64,000 nt of DNA. It comes from Leptospirales bacterium. Lineage in GTDB: Bacteria; Spirochaetota; Leptospiria; Leptospirales; Leptospiraceae. Shown here piece by piece: positions 26,450-35,868 of the stretch. The notes under the pieces are model-generated. The model was not told where the DNA came from and made no database searches. It worked only from the letters and a program-made list of their open reading frames with translations. The stretch is taken from NCBI GenBank assembly GCA_013297885.1, contig JAAFIR010000031.1, forward strand, positions 1 to 64,000, in the 5' to 3' direction. The position numbers and the translations under genes are program-made. How positions within the stretch are numbered: the first letter of the stretch is position 1; every line of letters begins with the position of its first letter.

Positions 26450-27814
26450 TTAATGAGAATTAAAAAAAATAGCATTTAATTTTAATAATTCTTTCCTATT
26501 TAATTCACCTTTTGGAGATAAAATTAATTCTTCTTTTTTTTTATGTATCAATTTAATATTAAATTTATCAAAAAATTTAGGAAGAATAATATTTGTTTCG
26601 ATTTTAAAGAAATAAAATATAAAAAAAATTTCTTTAAAATAAACTAAAACATTTTCTAAGTTTTGGTTTAATTCCAGAATTTCATTTTCTAAAACTTCAG
26701 GTGAAATTAAAATTCCTGTTGGAAGTTTAAAGCTAAAATCAATTCTTCCTTTAAAATAAAATTCATCAACAACTTGTTTTACAATATCACCTGTTGAAAA
26801 AAAACCGAGTTCAGTTTTTTCAAAACCATTTTTAGTATAATAACCCAAAAATTTATTCTCTCCACTAAATTCTAAAACATTTTCTATATTAATTCTGGTA
26901 TTTGTTCCAATAACTTTACCAATATAATTTTCTTCAAATTTTCCAATTTCTCCTAAACAAATTCCCGGAGCAGCTTCTGATTGTCCATAACCAACTCTTA
27001 GTTTAGAATTTTTTAACTTATCAGAAATAAATTTACTAATTGGTGCTCCACCGATTAAACCCGAATTAAGGGATAATAATTTTTCTTTGCCAAATTCCAT
27101 TTTTAAAATTTTTTCAATCAAAATAGGTACAGTCGAGAAATGGTTTATGTTGTATTTTTCAAAATTAGTTAATATATGATCTAAGTTTTTTCCTGAAAAT
27201 TTATCTCTGAAAATTAAATTTCCATTAAATGTTAATAGTAATAAATCTAATATTAATCCAAAGGAATGAGTCCAAGGTAATGATGATAATGCTAAAATAG
27301 GGTTATTAGAAAAAATAATTTTATGCGAAGTCAGAACTGATAAAATATTTTTTTCAGATAGACAAATAAATTTTGCTTTTCCTGTACTACCTGAGGATTT
27401 TAAAATAAGTGCAATTTCAGAATAATTTTTTTTTGAATAACGTATATCAGCTCTATAGTTGGAAGGGAGTCCCATTTCATTAGGATTATATGAATAATAA
27501 TTTTTTTCTTCCATGATTACTAGTTTAGCATCAAAATAACTGAGATGAGAACTTTCAAAAAAACCTTTTCTTAGTAATACAATAGTGATTCCTTCCCAAA
27601 GACAAGCCATTAGAATATGAATGAAAGCATTACTCTCATCTAACGAGAGTATGACTCGATCACCTTTTGAAATTTGGTTTATCCTAAAAAAATTCACCCA
27701 TTCTCTTACACCAACCCAAATACTTGCAGCAGGTGTTATTACTTCATCAAAAATAAATAAAGGCTCTGGTTTATCTTTTAAGTTTTCTAAAAGTAGCTCT
27801 TTAAAACTTGACAT
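26450..27814 (-). CDS. AMP-dependent acyl-CoA synthetase/ligase
   Basis: 454 residues, a compact member of the adenylate-forming family. The A3 P-loop 'LILKSSGSTGKAKFI' lies near residues 130-145, A5 'GYGQSEAAPG' near 273, A7 'FFSTGDIVK' near 342 and A8 'GRIDFSFKLPTGILISP' near 360. The last A10 Lys is in 'SPKGELNRKELLKL'. The small size and divergent pocket prevent naming a substrate; a small acyl or aryl acid is possible. No partner carrier protein is adjacent. It is divergent from the FecR-like gene with 108 nt between. Confidence 0.8.
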   Translation of the reverse strand: MSSFKELLLENLKDKPEPLFIFDEVITPAASIWVGVREWVNFFRINQISKGDRVILSLDESNAFIHILMACLWEGITIVLLRKGFFESSHLSYFDAKLVIMEEKNYYSYNPNEMGLPSNYRADIRYSKKNYSEIALILKSSGSTGKAKFICLSEKNILSVLTSHKIIFSNNPILALSSLPWTHSFGLILDLLLLTFNGNLIFRDKFSGKNLDHILTNFEKYNINHFSTVPILIEKILKMEFGKEKLLSLNSGLIGGAPISKFISDKLKNSKLRVGYGQSEAAPGICLGEIGKFEENYIGKVIGTNTRINIENVLEFSGENKFLGYYTKNGFEKTELGFFSTGDIVKQVVDEFYFKGRIDFSFKLPTGILISPEVLENEILELNQNLENVLVYFKEIFFIFYFFKIETNIILPKFFDKFNIKLIHKKKEELILSPKGELNRKELLKLNAIFFNSH

Positions 27815-27922
27815 AAGTTATTTACCAGATTTTGTTTTAAGTAATCAGTTTCAACTTCAATAAATTTAGAAAAAAATAGAATTTGTTTTGATAAAAAAAT
27901 GAATTCTGTAAAATAGAAATCT

Positions 27923-29080
27923 ATGAATAAAATTATCCTTCTTCTTTTTTTATTATTTTGTAAAAGACCCGAAGACAAATTAGCTGTTGAAATTGAAAAA
28001 AAAGAATTTAACTCTCATGCAGTAGTTATGTCTACTAGTGGTGAGTCAAGGATAATCCACTCCGACTTAACTGAAGAAAAAACATCTCTGGGTTCAAGTT
28101 TTAAAACTGGAGATAAAATTCTTACTGGAGCGAAATCTAAAGTAGATATTTCAATAGGGAAATCGATTTCAATTAGGATTTTAGAAAATTCAATTTTAGA
28201 ATTTCCAAAACTTTTTCAATTAAATGAAACAGAGAATACAAAAATTTTTTTAAAAAAAGGAAAATTATTTATTAATAAAAAAACTGAAAAAAATCTAAAT
28301 AGTTTTGAATTGATTACAGAAACATTATTTGTAATAATAAAATCAAATTCTTTTTTTGTAGAAAGAGTTGAAGAAGAAGAAATTCTTTTTAAAATTTTGG
28401 AAGGGAAATTAGTTATTTCACCTAGAGTTGAAAATTTCGAAAAAATTAGTTTAAGCGAAATTGATTCAAACTCTAATTTTAAAAAATTAAGTCAAAGTTT
28501 AAAAACTGCAACTCTTCAAGTTTCAAAAGAAGAAGAAATTTTTTTAAATCCAAAAGTCAAAATTTTTGAATCAAAAAAAATTGACTCAAATTCAATTAGT
28601 AAAATGATTTCTGAAATTGAAAGTTTCAAAAATTTTAAACCGACTCTTTCCTCCATTACAAAAAATGAACAACAAGAATTAAAAACAATTTTGCCTGTTG
28701 ATACAAAACTAGCCATTGAAATAGCAAAACTAAATGAAGAGTTGGCTAGTGGAAAACTAGATGAAAAAAAAGCTGATGAGCTTGAAAAAAAAAGAGTTGG
28801 ACTGCAAAAACAAATTCTAGGAAAACAAGAAGTAGAAAAATCCAAATTTAACGAAGAAGTTGTAGTTAAACCCAGAAAATTAAAAACCAAAAAAGAAATT
28901 ATTAAATACTATGAAAGAATTGAAAAAATTATTTTAAGTGATGGAAGATTTGAAATTGGTGCTATCATTAATCAAGAAGATTCAATTATGGTAATACATA
29001 CTGAATCAGGAATTGTAAGAGTTAATACAAATGATATAGTTGAAGTGATTTATGATTACCAAACTAAAGTCAAATTTTAA
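27923..29080 (+). CDS. FecR-domain lipoprotein with coiled coil
   Basis: 385 residues. 'LLFLLFCKR' gives a lipobox with Cys13. Residues about 33-160 resemble a FecR domain (beta-strands with 'SSFKTGDKILTGAKSKVDIS' and 'ILENSILEFPKLFQL'). A Lys/Glu coiled coil follows near 255-300, then a short folded end ('VIHTESGIVRVNTNDIVEVI'). Leptospira has several FecR-like lipoproteins. No TonB receptor or sigma factor is adjacent, so it does not look like an iron-sensing FecR. It is convergent with the 95-residue gene (4-nt overlap). Confidence 0.7.
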   Translation: MNKIILLLFLLFCKRPEDKLAVEIEKKEFNSHAVVMSTSGESRIIHSDLTEEKTSLGSSFKTGDKILTGAKSKVDISIGKSISIRILENSILEFPKLFQLNETENTKIFLKKGKLFINKKTEKNLNSFELITETLFVIIKSNSFFVERVEEEEILFKILEGKLVISPRVENFEKISLSEIDSNSNFKKLSQSLKTATLQVSKEEEIFLNPKVKIFESKKIDSNSISKMISEIESFKNFKPTLSSITKNEQQELKTILPVDTKLAIEIAKLNEELASGKLDEKKADELEKKRVGLQKQILGKQEVEKSKFNEEVVVKPRKLKTKKEIIKYYERIEKIILSDGRFEIGAIINQEDSIMVIHTESGIVRVNTNDIVEVIYDYQTKVKF

Positions 29081-29364
29081 GCAATATATTTCTTATGAAG
29101 TTCTTTAATTCTTTCAATTAATTCTGTCGTATCCATTTGTAGTACTTTGTGTTTGTTATAAATAAGGATTTTATTTTTTCCAAATTTTTCTGAATCAGCC
29201 CAATCTATTTCATCTGGAATGATTTTTTTTGCCATTTCAAAAATGATTTTTTTTATGTCATAAATTGAAATTTCAGATTCAAATTTTGGAAGTTCTGTTT
29301 TTAAAGATTCAAAAATCATATTGATAATTTCATCTTCATTATAAAAAGAACTTACATTTAACAT
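29077..29364 (-). CDS. Small acidic protein coupled to lipA, unknown
   Basis: 95 residues without signal or membrane segments. Its ATG overlaps the lipA stop codon by one base (TAATG), so translation is coupled. 'DEIDWADSEKFGKNKILIYN' and 'MDTTELIERIKELHKKY' are the only distinctive stretches. No known family; position suggests a link with lipoylation but that is inference. Confidence 0.5.
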   Translation of the reverse strand: MLNVSSFYNEDEIINMIFESLKTELPKFESEISIYDIKKIIFEMAKKIIPDEIDWADSEKFGKNKILIYNKHKVLQMDTTELIERIKELHKKYIA

Positions 29365-30269
29365 TAACTTAAACTTTTACTGGCTTGTTCGTCAGCATGA
29401 TAAGAACTTCTAACTAATGGACCAGATTCAACATGTTTAAAACCTAAAGAATAAGCATATTTTTTTAATTCCAAAAAAATGTCAGGATGGATGAATTCTT
29501 TTACTGGATAATGAGTTTTAGTTGGTTGCATATACTGTCCAATTGTTAACATTTTTACATTAACATTTTTTAAATCTAAAATTGTTTTTTTTACTTCATT
29601 AATTGTTTCTCCAAGTCCCAAAATTAATCCTGATTTAGAAACAAAACCATGCTTTGTGATTGATTTTAAGACTTCTAAAGATAAATTATAATTTTTTGAT
29701 CGGGCTATAGTTGAAAATAAAGACTCAACGGTTTCCAGATTATGATTGATAATATCTGGTTTTGCTTCATAAATAATTTGAAGTGAATCTTTATGATTTT
29801 TAAAATCAGGAATTAATACTTCTATATGAATTTCTGGAGAAACTTTTTTTATTTCTTTGATAGTTTCTGCAAAATGTCCAGCACCATAATCCTTTAAATC
29901 ATCACGATTAACTGATGTCAAAACAACATATTTTAATTCTAAAAGTTTTACTGAATCAGCTACTTTTTTTGGTTCATCCAAATCCAAACTATTTGGTTTT
30001 CCAAATGGAACATCACAATAAGCACATCTTCTAGTGCAAATATCTCCAGCTAACATAAATGTGGCGGTTTTTCTTGACCAACAATGATTTAAATTTGGAC
30101 AAGATGCACTTTCACAAACAGTATTTAATTTTTTTTCATTTAAATTATTTCGAACTATTTGAACTGATGAATCGTTTTTAGGAAATTGAATTTTTACTTT
30201 TAACCAACTTGGTAAGTCAGGAATTTCAGTTTCCTCCTTCGTTCTTGGCTTTTTTTTTAAAGGATTCAT
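29364..30269 (-). CDS. lipA: Lipoyl synthase
   Basis: 301 residues. Both iron-sulfur motifs are present: Cys52, Cys57, Cys63 (CX4CX5C, auxiliary cluster) and Cys78, Cys82, Cys85 (CX3CX2C, radical-SAM cluster). 'ATFMLAGDICTRRCAYCDV' is the family hallmark and 'RSSYHADEQ' near the C terminus carries the conserved RSSY Ser. It inserts two sulfurs into octanoyl-lipoyl domains of pyruvate and related dehydrogenases. No lipB/lipM or E2 gene is in the window. Start 'MNPLKKKP' has a weak leader. Confidence 0.95.
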   Translation of the reverse strand: MNPLKKKPRTKEETEIPDLPSWLKVKIQFPKNDSSVQIVRNNLNEKKLNTVCESASCPNLNHCWSRKTATFMLAGDICTRRCAYCDVPFGKPNSLDLDEPKKVADSVKLLELKYVVLTSVNRDDLKDYGAGHFAETIKEIKKVSPEIHIEVLIPDFKNHKDSLQIIYEAKPDIINHNLETVESLFSTIARSKNYNLSLEVLKSITKHGFVSKSGLILGLGETINEVKKTILDLKNVNVKMLTIGQYMQPTKTHYPVKEFIHPDIFLELKKYAYSLGFKHVESGPLVRSSYHADEQASKSLS

Positions 30270-30378
30270 AAAATTACCATACCTCTCAATCTATAATTTC
30301 TGGCTTCAAAAATTAAGTGTTTTTTTTGAATTGATTCTTTCTTAAAATTAATTTTTCAATATTTACTTTCCAACAATA

Positions 30379-30516
30379 GTGATTCAAGCTATGGTCAAAA
30401 AAAAATTTATGAAATTTTTGACCATAGCTTGTCAAAGTGCTTCGGAGAAGAAGGTTGGCGAAAACACGTTTTTTTAGTAAGACGTTGTTTGCAAGGGCTT
30501 ACTAAAAAAATTCGCC
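30379..30516 (+). repeat. Structured intergenic element, copy 5 (variant order)
   Basis: GTG (30379-30381) in a shortened block A (AGTGATTCAAGC) pairs with CAC (30465-30467) in block B. Hairpin 1 is a 16-bp stem (30386-30401 with 30415-30430); hairpin 2 is the T-run/AGTAAG with CTTACT/A-run (about 30471-30508). Here the 5' arm of the outer stem, GGCGAA (30457-30462), sits next to block B and pairs with TTCGCC (30511-30516), a rearranged form. Extra bases (30431-30456) separate hairpin 1 from B. Antisense to the htpX stop, 17 nt away. Confidence 0.65.
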
Positions 30517-30532
30517 AAAATCAAACTAAAAG

Positions 30533-31432
30533 TTAACTTTTAAAATTTCTCAGAGCAGCAATTCTATCTTCCAAAGGAGGGTGAGTCGAGAATAAAGCAA
30601 ACCAACCACCTTTACTAGAAGAAATTTTTAATGAAGCTATTGCCGCAGATGTATCCACCTCAGGTTCATTATAAACTTTTTGTAAATTTTGTAGAGCAGA
30701 AATCATACTGTTTCTACCCGCCAATTTTGCACCACCAGCGTCTGCTCTAAATTCTCTTTGTCTTGAAAAATAAGCCACAACTATGGAACCTAAAATGCTA
30801 AAAACAATATCAAAAACTAGAACTAAAACAAAATTAATCAAGTGATTAAATCCACCACCACGTTCATCATCACCTTTACTTAAAAAACTAGTAATGAAAA
30901 AGCTTAAAATTCTTGATAAGAACATCGAAAAAGTGTTCACTATTCCTTGAATCAAAGTGAGAGTTACCATATCACCATTTGCAATATGTGAAACCTCGTG
31001 GGCAAGAACTCCTTCTACTTCTTCATTTGACATTCTCTCAAGCAAACCAGTTGAGACTGCAACTAAAGAGTTTGATCTAGAAGGTCCAGTTGCAAAAGCA
31101 TTAATTTCAGGTGAATTGTAAATTCCAACTTCAGGCATTGCAATTCCAGCTCCAGCACTAAGTCTTTTTACAGATCTAACAAGCCCAGAATATGGACCAG
31201 TCTCAGATACAATTTCAACTCCCATCATTGATTTTGCCATCCATTTTGATAACATTAAAGAAATGAATGAACCGGCAAAACCACAAATTCCACAAAAAAC
31301 AAGTAATGAAGTTAAATTAATTCCATGAGCACCCATATAATGTCTCACACCAAGTGCTGATGTTGTAATTGAAATTGTGATCATTATCAAAATGTTCACT
31401 AAAAAAAATAGGCCTATGCGTTTAAACCACAT
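30533..31432 (-). CDS. htpX: Protease HtpX (M48 membrane metallopeptidase)
   Basis: 299 residues. Two N-terminal membrane segments (about 7-27 and 42-62) and two more near 160-220. The zinc motif HEVSH is at 145-149 inside 'EVEGVLAHEVSHIANGD'; the distal Glu is within 'YFSRQREFRADAGGAKLAG'. The 'FSTHPPLEDRIAALR' end is the M48 hallmark. It degrades damaged membrane proteins alongside FtsH. It is preceded by a 62-nt gap from the cNMP sensor and is probably its own unit. Confidence 0.95.
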   Translation of the reverse strand: MWFKRIGLFFLVNILIMITISITTSALGVRHYMGAHGINLTSLLVFCGICGFAGSFISLMLSKWMAKSMMGVEIVSETGPYSGLVRSVKRLSAGAGIAMPEVGIYNSPEINAFATGPSRSNSLVAVSTGLLERMSNEEVEGVLAHEVSHIANGDMVTLTLIQGIVNTFSMFLSRILSFFITSFLSKGDDERGGGFNHLINFVLVLVFDIVFSILGSIVVAYFSRQREFRADAGGAKLAGRNSMISALQNLQKVYNEPEVDTSAAIASLKISSSKGGWFALFSTHPPLEDRIAALRNFKS

Positions 31433-31494
31433 GAATTTATCTCCTGATAATTAGACTTTATAGTTTTCAAATTTTCTCAACTGCTTTTTTATTT

Positions 31495-32688
31495 TTAAAT
31501 ACGAACCTTACCTTCTTTGTGAAAATGAACTAACCTATCTAGAAGTGCCAAATCGAGGCAAATAATATTTTCACCATCCAATTTCATAAATTTATTGGAG
31601 TTCATAAATTTTAAAACAGTTTGAGTTTCTCTATCGGATAGACCAAGCATTTTTAATAAATCAAATACTGATAATTTAAAATCAAATTCTATTTTTGGTC
31701 CTATTTTTATTCTTGCACGTTCAACTTGAGTGAGTAATGTATCAGCAATTTTTCCGTTAACATCTTCAAGTAATGAATTTGAAATTTTCTTATATGCGTT
31801 CCAAACTCTTTCTGAAAGAACAGTTACAATTTTTGACATGAGTTGAGGTTGGGTTTCAACCATTTTTTCAAAATTAGATTTATTGATTGCTAATAGTTCA
31901 GAATGCTCCATAGCAATTGCTGAAGCAGATCTTGGTTTATTATCTAATAGTGCCATCTCGCCAAATACATCACCTGGCTTCATGATATTTAAAATTGTAT
32001 CAATTCCCTGAATGATTTTAGTAATTTTTACTTTTCCTTTTTGCAAAATAAATAAATCATTTCCGGGTTCATTTTCAGAAAATATCATTTGATCTTGTAA
32101 GTATTCTCTTGAAGATTTATTAATAGCAATTGGTTCAATTGGTCGTCCTAACATTTTTAATTTATCTTTACAATTTTTGGATTCTTGACCAGTAGGAGAA
32201 TATTTTAAATAACTTTGATAAAGATAAACTGCGGATTCAATATTTCCTTGTTCAAAATAACTTTCCGCCATTGAAAATAAAACACCCAAATCCTCAGTGT
32301 TGGAACTTTTTATAGCCCCAACTTTTGCTTGCCCTTGATCAAACTCTCTTAGTTTTTTAGAAAAGAAACGAATAATCTTCATTGCTAAAATAGCATTTTT
32401 TTGTATTAGTTCACCGAAACGATTATAAGAAACTGAAATTAAATTTACATTCGTAGCTGCAACAGCTGTTTCAATTTGTGGATATTGACTCATTGCTGAG
32501 ACAACACCAAAAAAATCTCCAGGACCAATGATTTCATCTGTAATTTCATTTCCAAAACTCAAAGATTTTTTTAAACTGACTTTTCCATCTTTAATGATAA
32601 AAAATTGACTAGAAGGTTTTCTTTCTCCTTCTAGAATAATATAAGAACCAGCTTTAAAACCGGTAATTTTAAAAAGAGGATTTTCCAT
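31495..32688 (-). CDS. Double cyclic-nucleotide-binding (Crp/Fnr-like) regulator
   Basis: 397 residues with two cNMP-binding domains (about 5-120 and 195-310) flanking a TPR-like helix pair ('LFSMAESYFEQGNIESAVYL'). 'GDVFGEMALLDNKPRSASAI' in the second domain is the phosphate-binding cassette with the ligand Arg; the first domain's equivalent ('GPGDFFGVVSAMSQYPQIET') lacks it and may not bind cNMP. A short C-terminal winged-helix ('FDLLKMLGLSDRETQTVLKF') could contact DNA but is reduced. Four membrane cyclase or sensor genes in the window make cAMP signalling plausible. Cytoplasmic. Confidence 0.8.
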   Translation of the reverse strand: MENPLFKITGFKAGSYIILEGERKPSSQFFIIKDGKVSLKKSLSFGNEITDEIIGPGDFFGVVSAMSQYPQIETAVAATNVNLISVSYNRFGELIQKNAILAMKIIRFFSKKLREFDQGQAKVGAIKSSNTEDLGVLFSMAESYFEQGNIESAVYLYQSYLKYSPTGQESKNCKDKLKMLGRPIEPIAINKSSREYLQDQMIFSENEPGNDLFILQKGKVKITKIIQGIDTILNIMKPGDVFGEMALLDNKPRSASAIAMEHSELLAINKSNFEKMVETQPQLMSKIVTVLSERVWNAYKKISNSLLEDVNGKIADTLLTQVERARIKIGPKIEFDFKLSVFDLLKMLGLSDRETQTVLKFMNSNKFMKLDGENIICLDLALLDRLVHFHKEGKVRI

Positions 32689-32726
32689 GCATACGATTTA
32701 AACTTAAACTCTAAATTAATCAATGA

Positions 32727-33656
32727 TTATTCTTTTATTAATTTCAAAATAATTGCTTTTTGGGCATCTAAGCGATTTTCAGATTGTTGAAAAATTATAG
32801 ATTTTTCTGATTGGACAACCTCTCTAGTAATTTCATATCCTGCATGTATAGGCATATCATGCATGATTTTAGCTTTTGAATTTTTTAAAAGCTCTGAATT
32901 TAATTGATAAGGCATCATTATGTTAATTCTTTCTTTCTTTTTTTCTTGGTAGCTTGGATCGTTAAAAAATTCCATATCCACCCAAGTATCAGTATAAATA
33001 TAATCAGAGTTATTTACAGCATATGTCAAATTTTTTTCCCAAGAAATGGTTTTATTTAATTTAGCTTTTTCAACTACTTCTTCTACAATAGACTCTTTTG
33101 CGGCTATTGGAGTAACTAGTGTTAAGTGTACACCTAAAGCAGTAGTTATGCTGATTAATGAATTCACAACATTATTATGAACACCAATATAACATAAGTT
33201 TGTATTTTCTAAAGTACCTTTATCCATATAAATTGTTAACATGTCTGCTAAGGCTTGGCAGGGGTGAAACAAATTACAACATCCATTAATTAACGGAACT
33301 TTTGAACCAGATTGTAACTTCAGCAAATCTTCATGCCGTTTCATTCTCGCCATAATTACAGAAACATTTCGAGATAAATATTCTGCTTCAAAATCGATAT
33401 CTGATAGCTGAAAGTTAGAAGCCATCCAATCTAAATAAATTGCATGACCTCCAAGCTCAGTCATGCCAGCTTCAAATGAAACTCTAGTTCTAGTTGAAGT
33501 TTTTTGAAACAACATGGCTAGAGTTCTACCTTGAAGATGCCCAGTAAAAAAAACACGGTTATTTTTTACATAAACAGCAAATTCTAAAATAGATTTAATT
33601 TCATCATCTGACCAATAGTTCCAATCTATAAGATGTTTAACTTCTTTATGTTCCAT
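32727..33656 (-). CDS. argF: Ornithine-carbamoyltransferase-like enzyme, altered substrate loops
   Basis: 309 residues, normal length. Carbamoyl-phosphate residues are intact: 'STRTRVSFEAG' near residue 53 and 'HPCQALADML' near 130. The parts that grip ornithine are not standard: the usual D-x-x-SMG loop reads 'DTWVDMEFF', and the HCLP motif reads 'HDMPIHAGYEI', so the ornithine-contacting Cys is Asp. The last helix 'SENRLDAQKAIIL' is ordinary OTC. A real OTC remains the likeliest call, but a different amine or amino-acid acceptor is possible. No arginine genes are adjacent. Confidence 0.7.
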   Translation of the reverse strand: MEHKEVKHLIDWNYWSDDEIKSILEFAVYVKNNRVFFTGHLQGRTLAMLFQKTSTRTRVSFEAGMTELGGHAIYLDWMASNFQLSDIDFEAEYLSRNVSVIMARMKRHEDLLKLQSGSKVPLINGCCNLFHPCQALADMLTIYMDKGTLENTNLCYIGVHNNVVNSLISITTALGVHLTLVTPIAAKESIVEEVVEKAKLNKTISWEKNLTYAVNNSDYIYTDTWVDMEFFNDPSYQEKKKERINIMMPYQLNSELLKNSKAKIMHDMPIHAGYEITREVVQSEKSIIFQQSENRLDAQKAIILKLIKE

Positions 33657-33782
33657 AATTTATTTTCGGTTTATAATTGCTTAGAATTTAGAACATGGTA
33701 CAGAATTTAAAAATAACTGACTTGAATAGCTTAAGTTATTCTAAACTTCTTCCCTTTAAAATAAATTACAAAAATGTTCATA

Positions 33783-35429
33783 TTACTTTTCTTTTAAGTG
33801 AACTACTCCATCCCAATCTTGTTTTGGTGGATTCCTCTCATAAACTAAACAACGATCTATCATTAAATTCAAAGCTTGATCAACTTTTCCATTTTTTCTA
33901 AATTCTAAAAAAATATTTAAACTAAGAGTAAATTTTCTCGCTAAATAAAGATTCATTGCATCAGAAAATTTTTCTGCAAAATAAACTTCTTCTGGAGTCG
34001 CTTTATCTTTTGAGTTAATCAATTCAAAAATTTTTACCCCTTTTTCTTTTCCTTTTACAGCTACAATATCAATAAATCTTGTAAGAAATTTTTCTTTAAT
34101 TGCATGGTATGTTACTTCTGAAATCAAAATGGAAGTAGCATACATTTTATTTGCACCTTCAAGCCTCGCTGCAAGATTTACACTATCACCAATCGCAGTA
34201 TAACTTAATCTTTCACGATAACCCATATTCCCGACAATTGATTCACCAGTATTTAAACCAATTCTAGTTTCCATTTTAGGAAGACCTATTTTTTCAAACC
34301 TTTGGTTTAATTTTTTTAATCTTAAAATGCATTGAATCGCAGCAGTAGCTGCTTTTAAGTTGAATTCTTCAACATTATTTGGTGCATTCCAAATTGCCAT
34401 TACTGCATCACCAATATATTTATCCACTGTTCCATGCTCATTAAGAATAGTTTTTGTTACTAAACCTAAATAAATTCCTAACATTTTAGAAAGAGTTTCA
34501 GGTGGAACTTTTTCTGAAAGAGAAGTGAATGAAGCGATGTCTGAGAAGAATATACATACATCTTTTTTTTCAACTTCAAGAATTGCTTCTTTATTTGATT
34601 TTATGAGACTTGAGACAATTTCTGAAGGAACATATTTTTTAAAAGATCTTAAACTTTTTTTCATGTTCTCTAAAGCAAAAATCATTTCTCTAATTTCTAC
34701 AATTCTGGTATTTGTTTGGATAAAATTATCAATATTAAATTTTTGAATTTCTTCCATCTCTTTTGTAACTAGCAAAATTGGTTTACTAATCTTATTTGAA
34801 ATAAAAATACTCAGAAAAATTGAAAGTGATGCCACAATTAATCCAGCAAAAGAGATTGTGATTATATTTTTATATTGTTTAGCTTTAATTGTATTAACTG
34901 AAATATCAACTGCGAGTACACCTTCAAAATTTCCTTCTGAGTCAGAGAATGTTGCGAACCCTGTCATCCAAGTTCCCCATTTATCGGTGTAATAATCTGC
35001 ATTTACAAAAATTCCTTTTTTGTTCTTAAATGCTTCTCTCATTCCGTCAGTGATTGATTCGACTTTTGTGTTTACAGATGCTCTTGAAGTTAAATCTGGA
35101 TCTGAATCGATTACAAAAACTATATCTTTGAACTCATTTTCTCTAAGTGTGTAAACATATTTTATATCAGGGCTAATTCCTCGAATATCATTTAAAATTT
35201 TTAAATTATCTTCAAACTCTTTGTTTTCTTTATGTTCTTCTGAATAAATTTTTTTATGTGAGTTTACATCTAGTCTCATAACTGCTAGACCAACTATATC
35301 GTGGATTCTAGTTTTTGTTGATTCTAAAACTTGGTTACTCATATAAATTGCAGCAAGTAATGTAATTAAAAAGCATGTGCTAATTACTGAAAGTATAAAT
35401 GAAGCAGAAAGACTAAGCCATAAAGTCAA
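33783..35429 (-). CDS. Membrane class III adenylate/guanylate cyclase with sensor domain
   Basis: 548 residues. Membrane segments at about 9-31 and 195-217 enclose a roughly 160-residue Cache-like sensor ('FKNKKGIFVNADYYTDKWGTW' is the strand core). A HAMP-like linker leads to the class III catalytic domain (about 290-465): 'VCIFFSDIASFTSLSEKV' and 'DKYIGDAVMAIWNAP' carry the two metal-binding Asp, and 'GLNTGESIVGNMG' the turn. It makes cAMP or cGMP; the determinants at the purine-specifying positions were not certain by eye. The C-terminal 80 residues are helical. Pairs logically with the cNMP sensor at 31495. Confidence 0.85.
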   Translation of the reverse strand: MTLWLSLSASFILSVISTCFLITLLAAIYMSNQVLESTKTRIHDIVGLAVMRLDVNSHKKIYSEEHKENKEFEDNLKILNDIRGISPDIKYVYTLRENEFKDIVFVIDSDPDLTSRASVNTKVESITDGMREAFKNKKGIFVNADYYTDKWGTWMTGFATFSDSEGNFEGVLAVDISVNTIKAKQYKNIITISFAGLIVASLSIFLSIFISNKISKPILLVTKEMEEIQKFNIDNFIQTNTRIVEIREMIFALENMKKSLRSFKKYVPSEIVSSLIKSNKEAILEVEKKDVCIFFSDIASFTSLSEKVPPETLSKMLGIYLGLVTKTILNEHGTVDKYIGDAVMAIWNAPNNVEEFNLKAATAAIQCILRLKKLNQRFEKIGLPKMETRIGLNTGESIVGNMGYRERLSYTAIGDSVNLAARLEGANKMYATSILISEVTYHAIKEKFLTRFIDIVAVKGKEKGVKIFELINSKDKATPEEVYFAEKFSDAMNLYLARKFTLSLNIFLEFRKNGKVDQALNLMIDRCLVYERNPPKQDWDGVVHLKEK

Positions 35430-35577
35430 TTTTTTTTGTTTTAACTTACTAAAAATGGTTTAACCTCCAAGAATAACTTATAAAAATCTTTTTTTTAGAT
35501 ATATTGTCAAGTGAATTTAAAATAATTTTCAAATTAGAGAATGTAACAAAAGTTCATAATGCAGCTTTAAAAATTTT

Positions 35578-35731
35578 GGGCGTTACCTTTTTTTAATGTA
35601 ATAGAATAAAAGTCAAATTGTTGTACGAATGTAAAAAAAGGTCGTGCTTTTCGCTACAATCTTTTGAAACCAAATTTATTTTAGTAAATACCAAATTCCT
35701 TCAAAAGGATTTTCGCTTCAATCACTAACGC
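35578..35731 (-). repeat. Structured intergenic element, copy 6
   Basis: Minus-strand copy. Outer stem on that strand: GCGTTA (35726-35731) with TAACGC (35580-35585), a compensated change from GCGAA/TTCGC. A-B triplet: GTG (35723-35725) with CAC (35644-35646). Hairpin 1 (AATCTTTTGAA with TTCAAAAGGATT, about 35659-35711) and hairpin 2 (T-run/A-run with ACATT) are both present. Lies between two minus-strand genes; the remaining 35430-35577 and 35732-35868 hold no recognisable gene. Confidence 0.7.
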
Positions 35732-35868
35732 ATACCAGAAGTGTTAAATTACTTTTTTGAAAAAAAATTTAAGCATTTTATAGTTTGACCTTTCTTTTTT
35801 TTTCTTATAAGTTTTAAAACCATTTAGATCTAAGTTAAAAATAAAGAAAGGAAACGCACTAGTTATTT

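Noticed and set aside
31495-32688. Classical Crp/Fnr transcription factor
   Set aside because: Two nucleotide-binding domains and a TPR-like insert make the layout unlike Crp; kept as a cNMP sensor with uncertain DNA binding.
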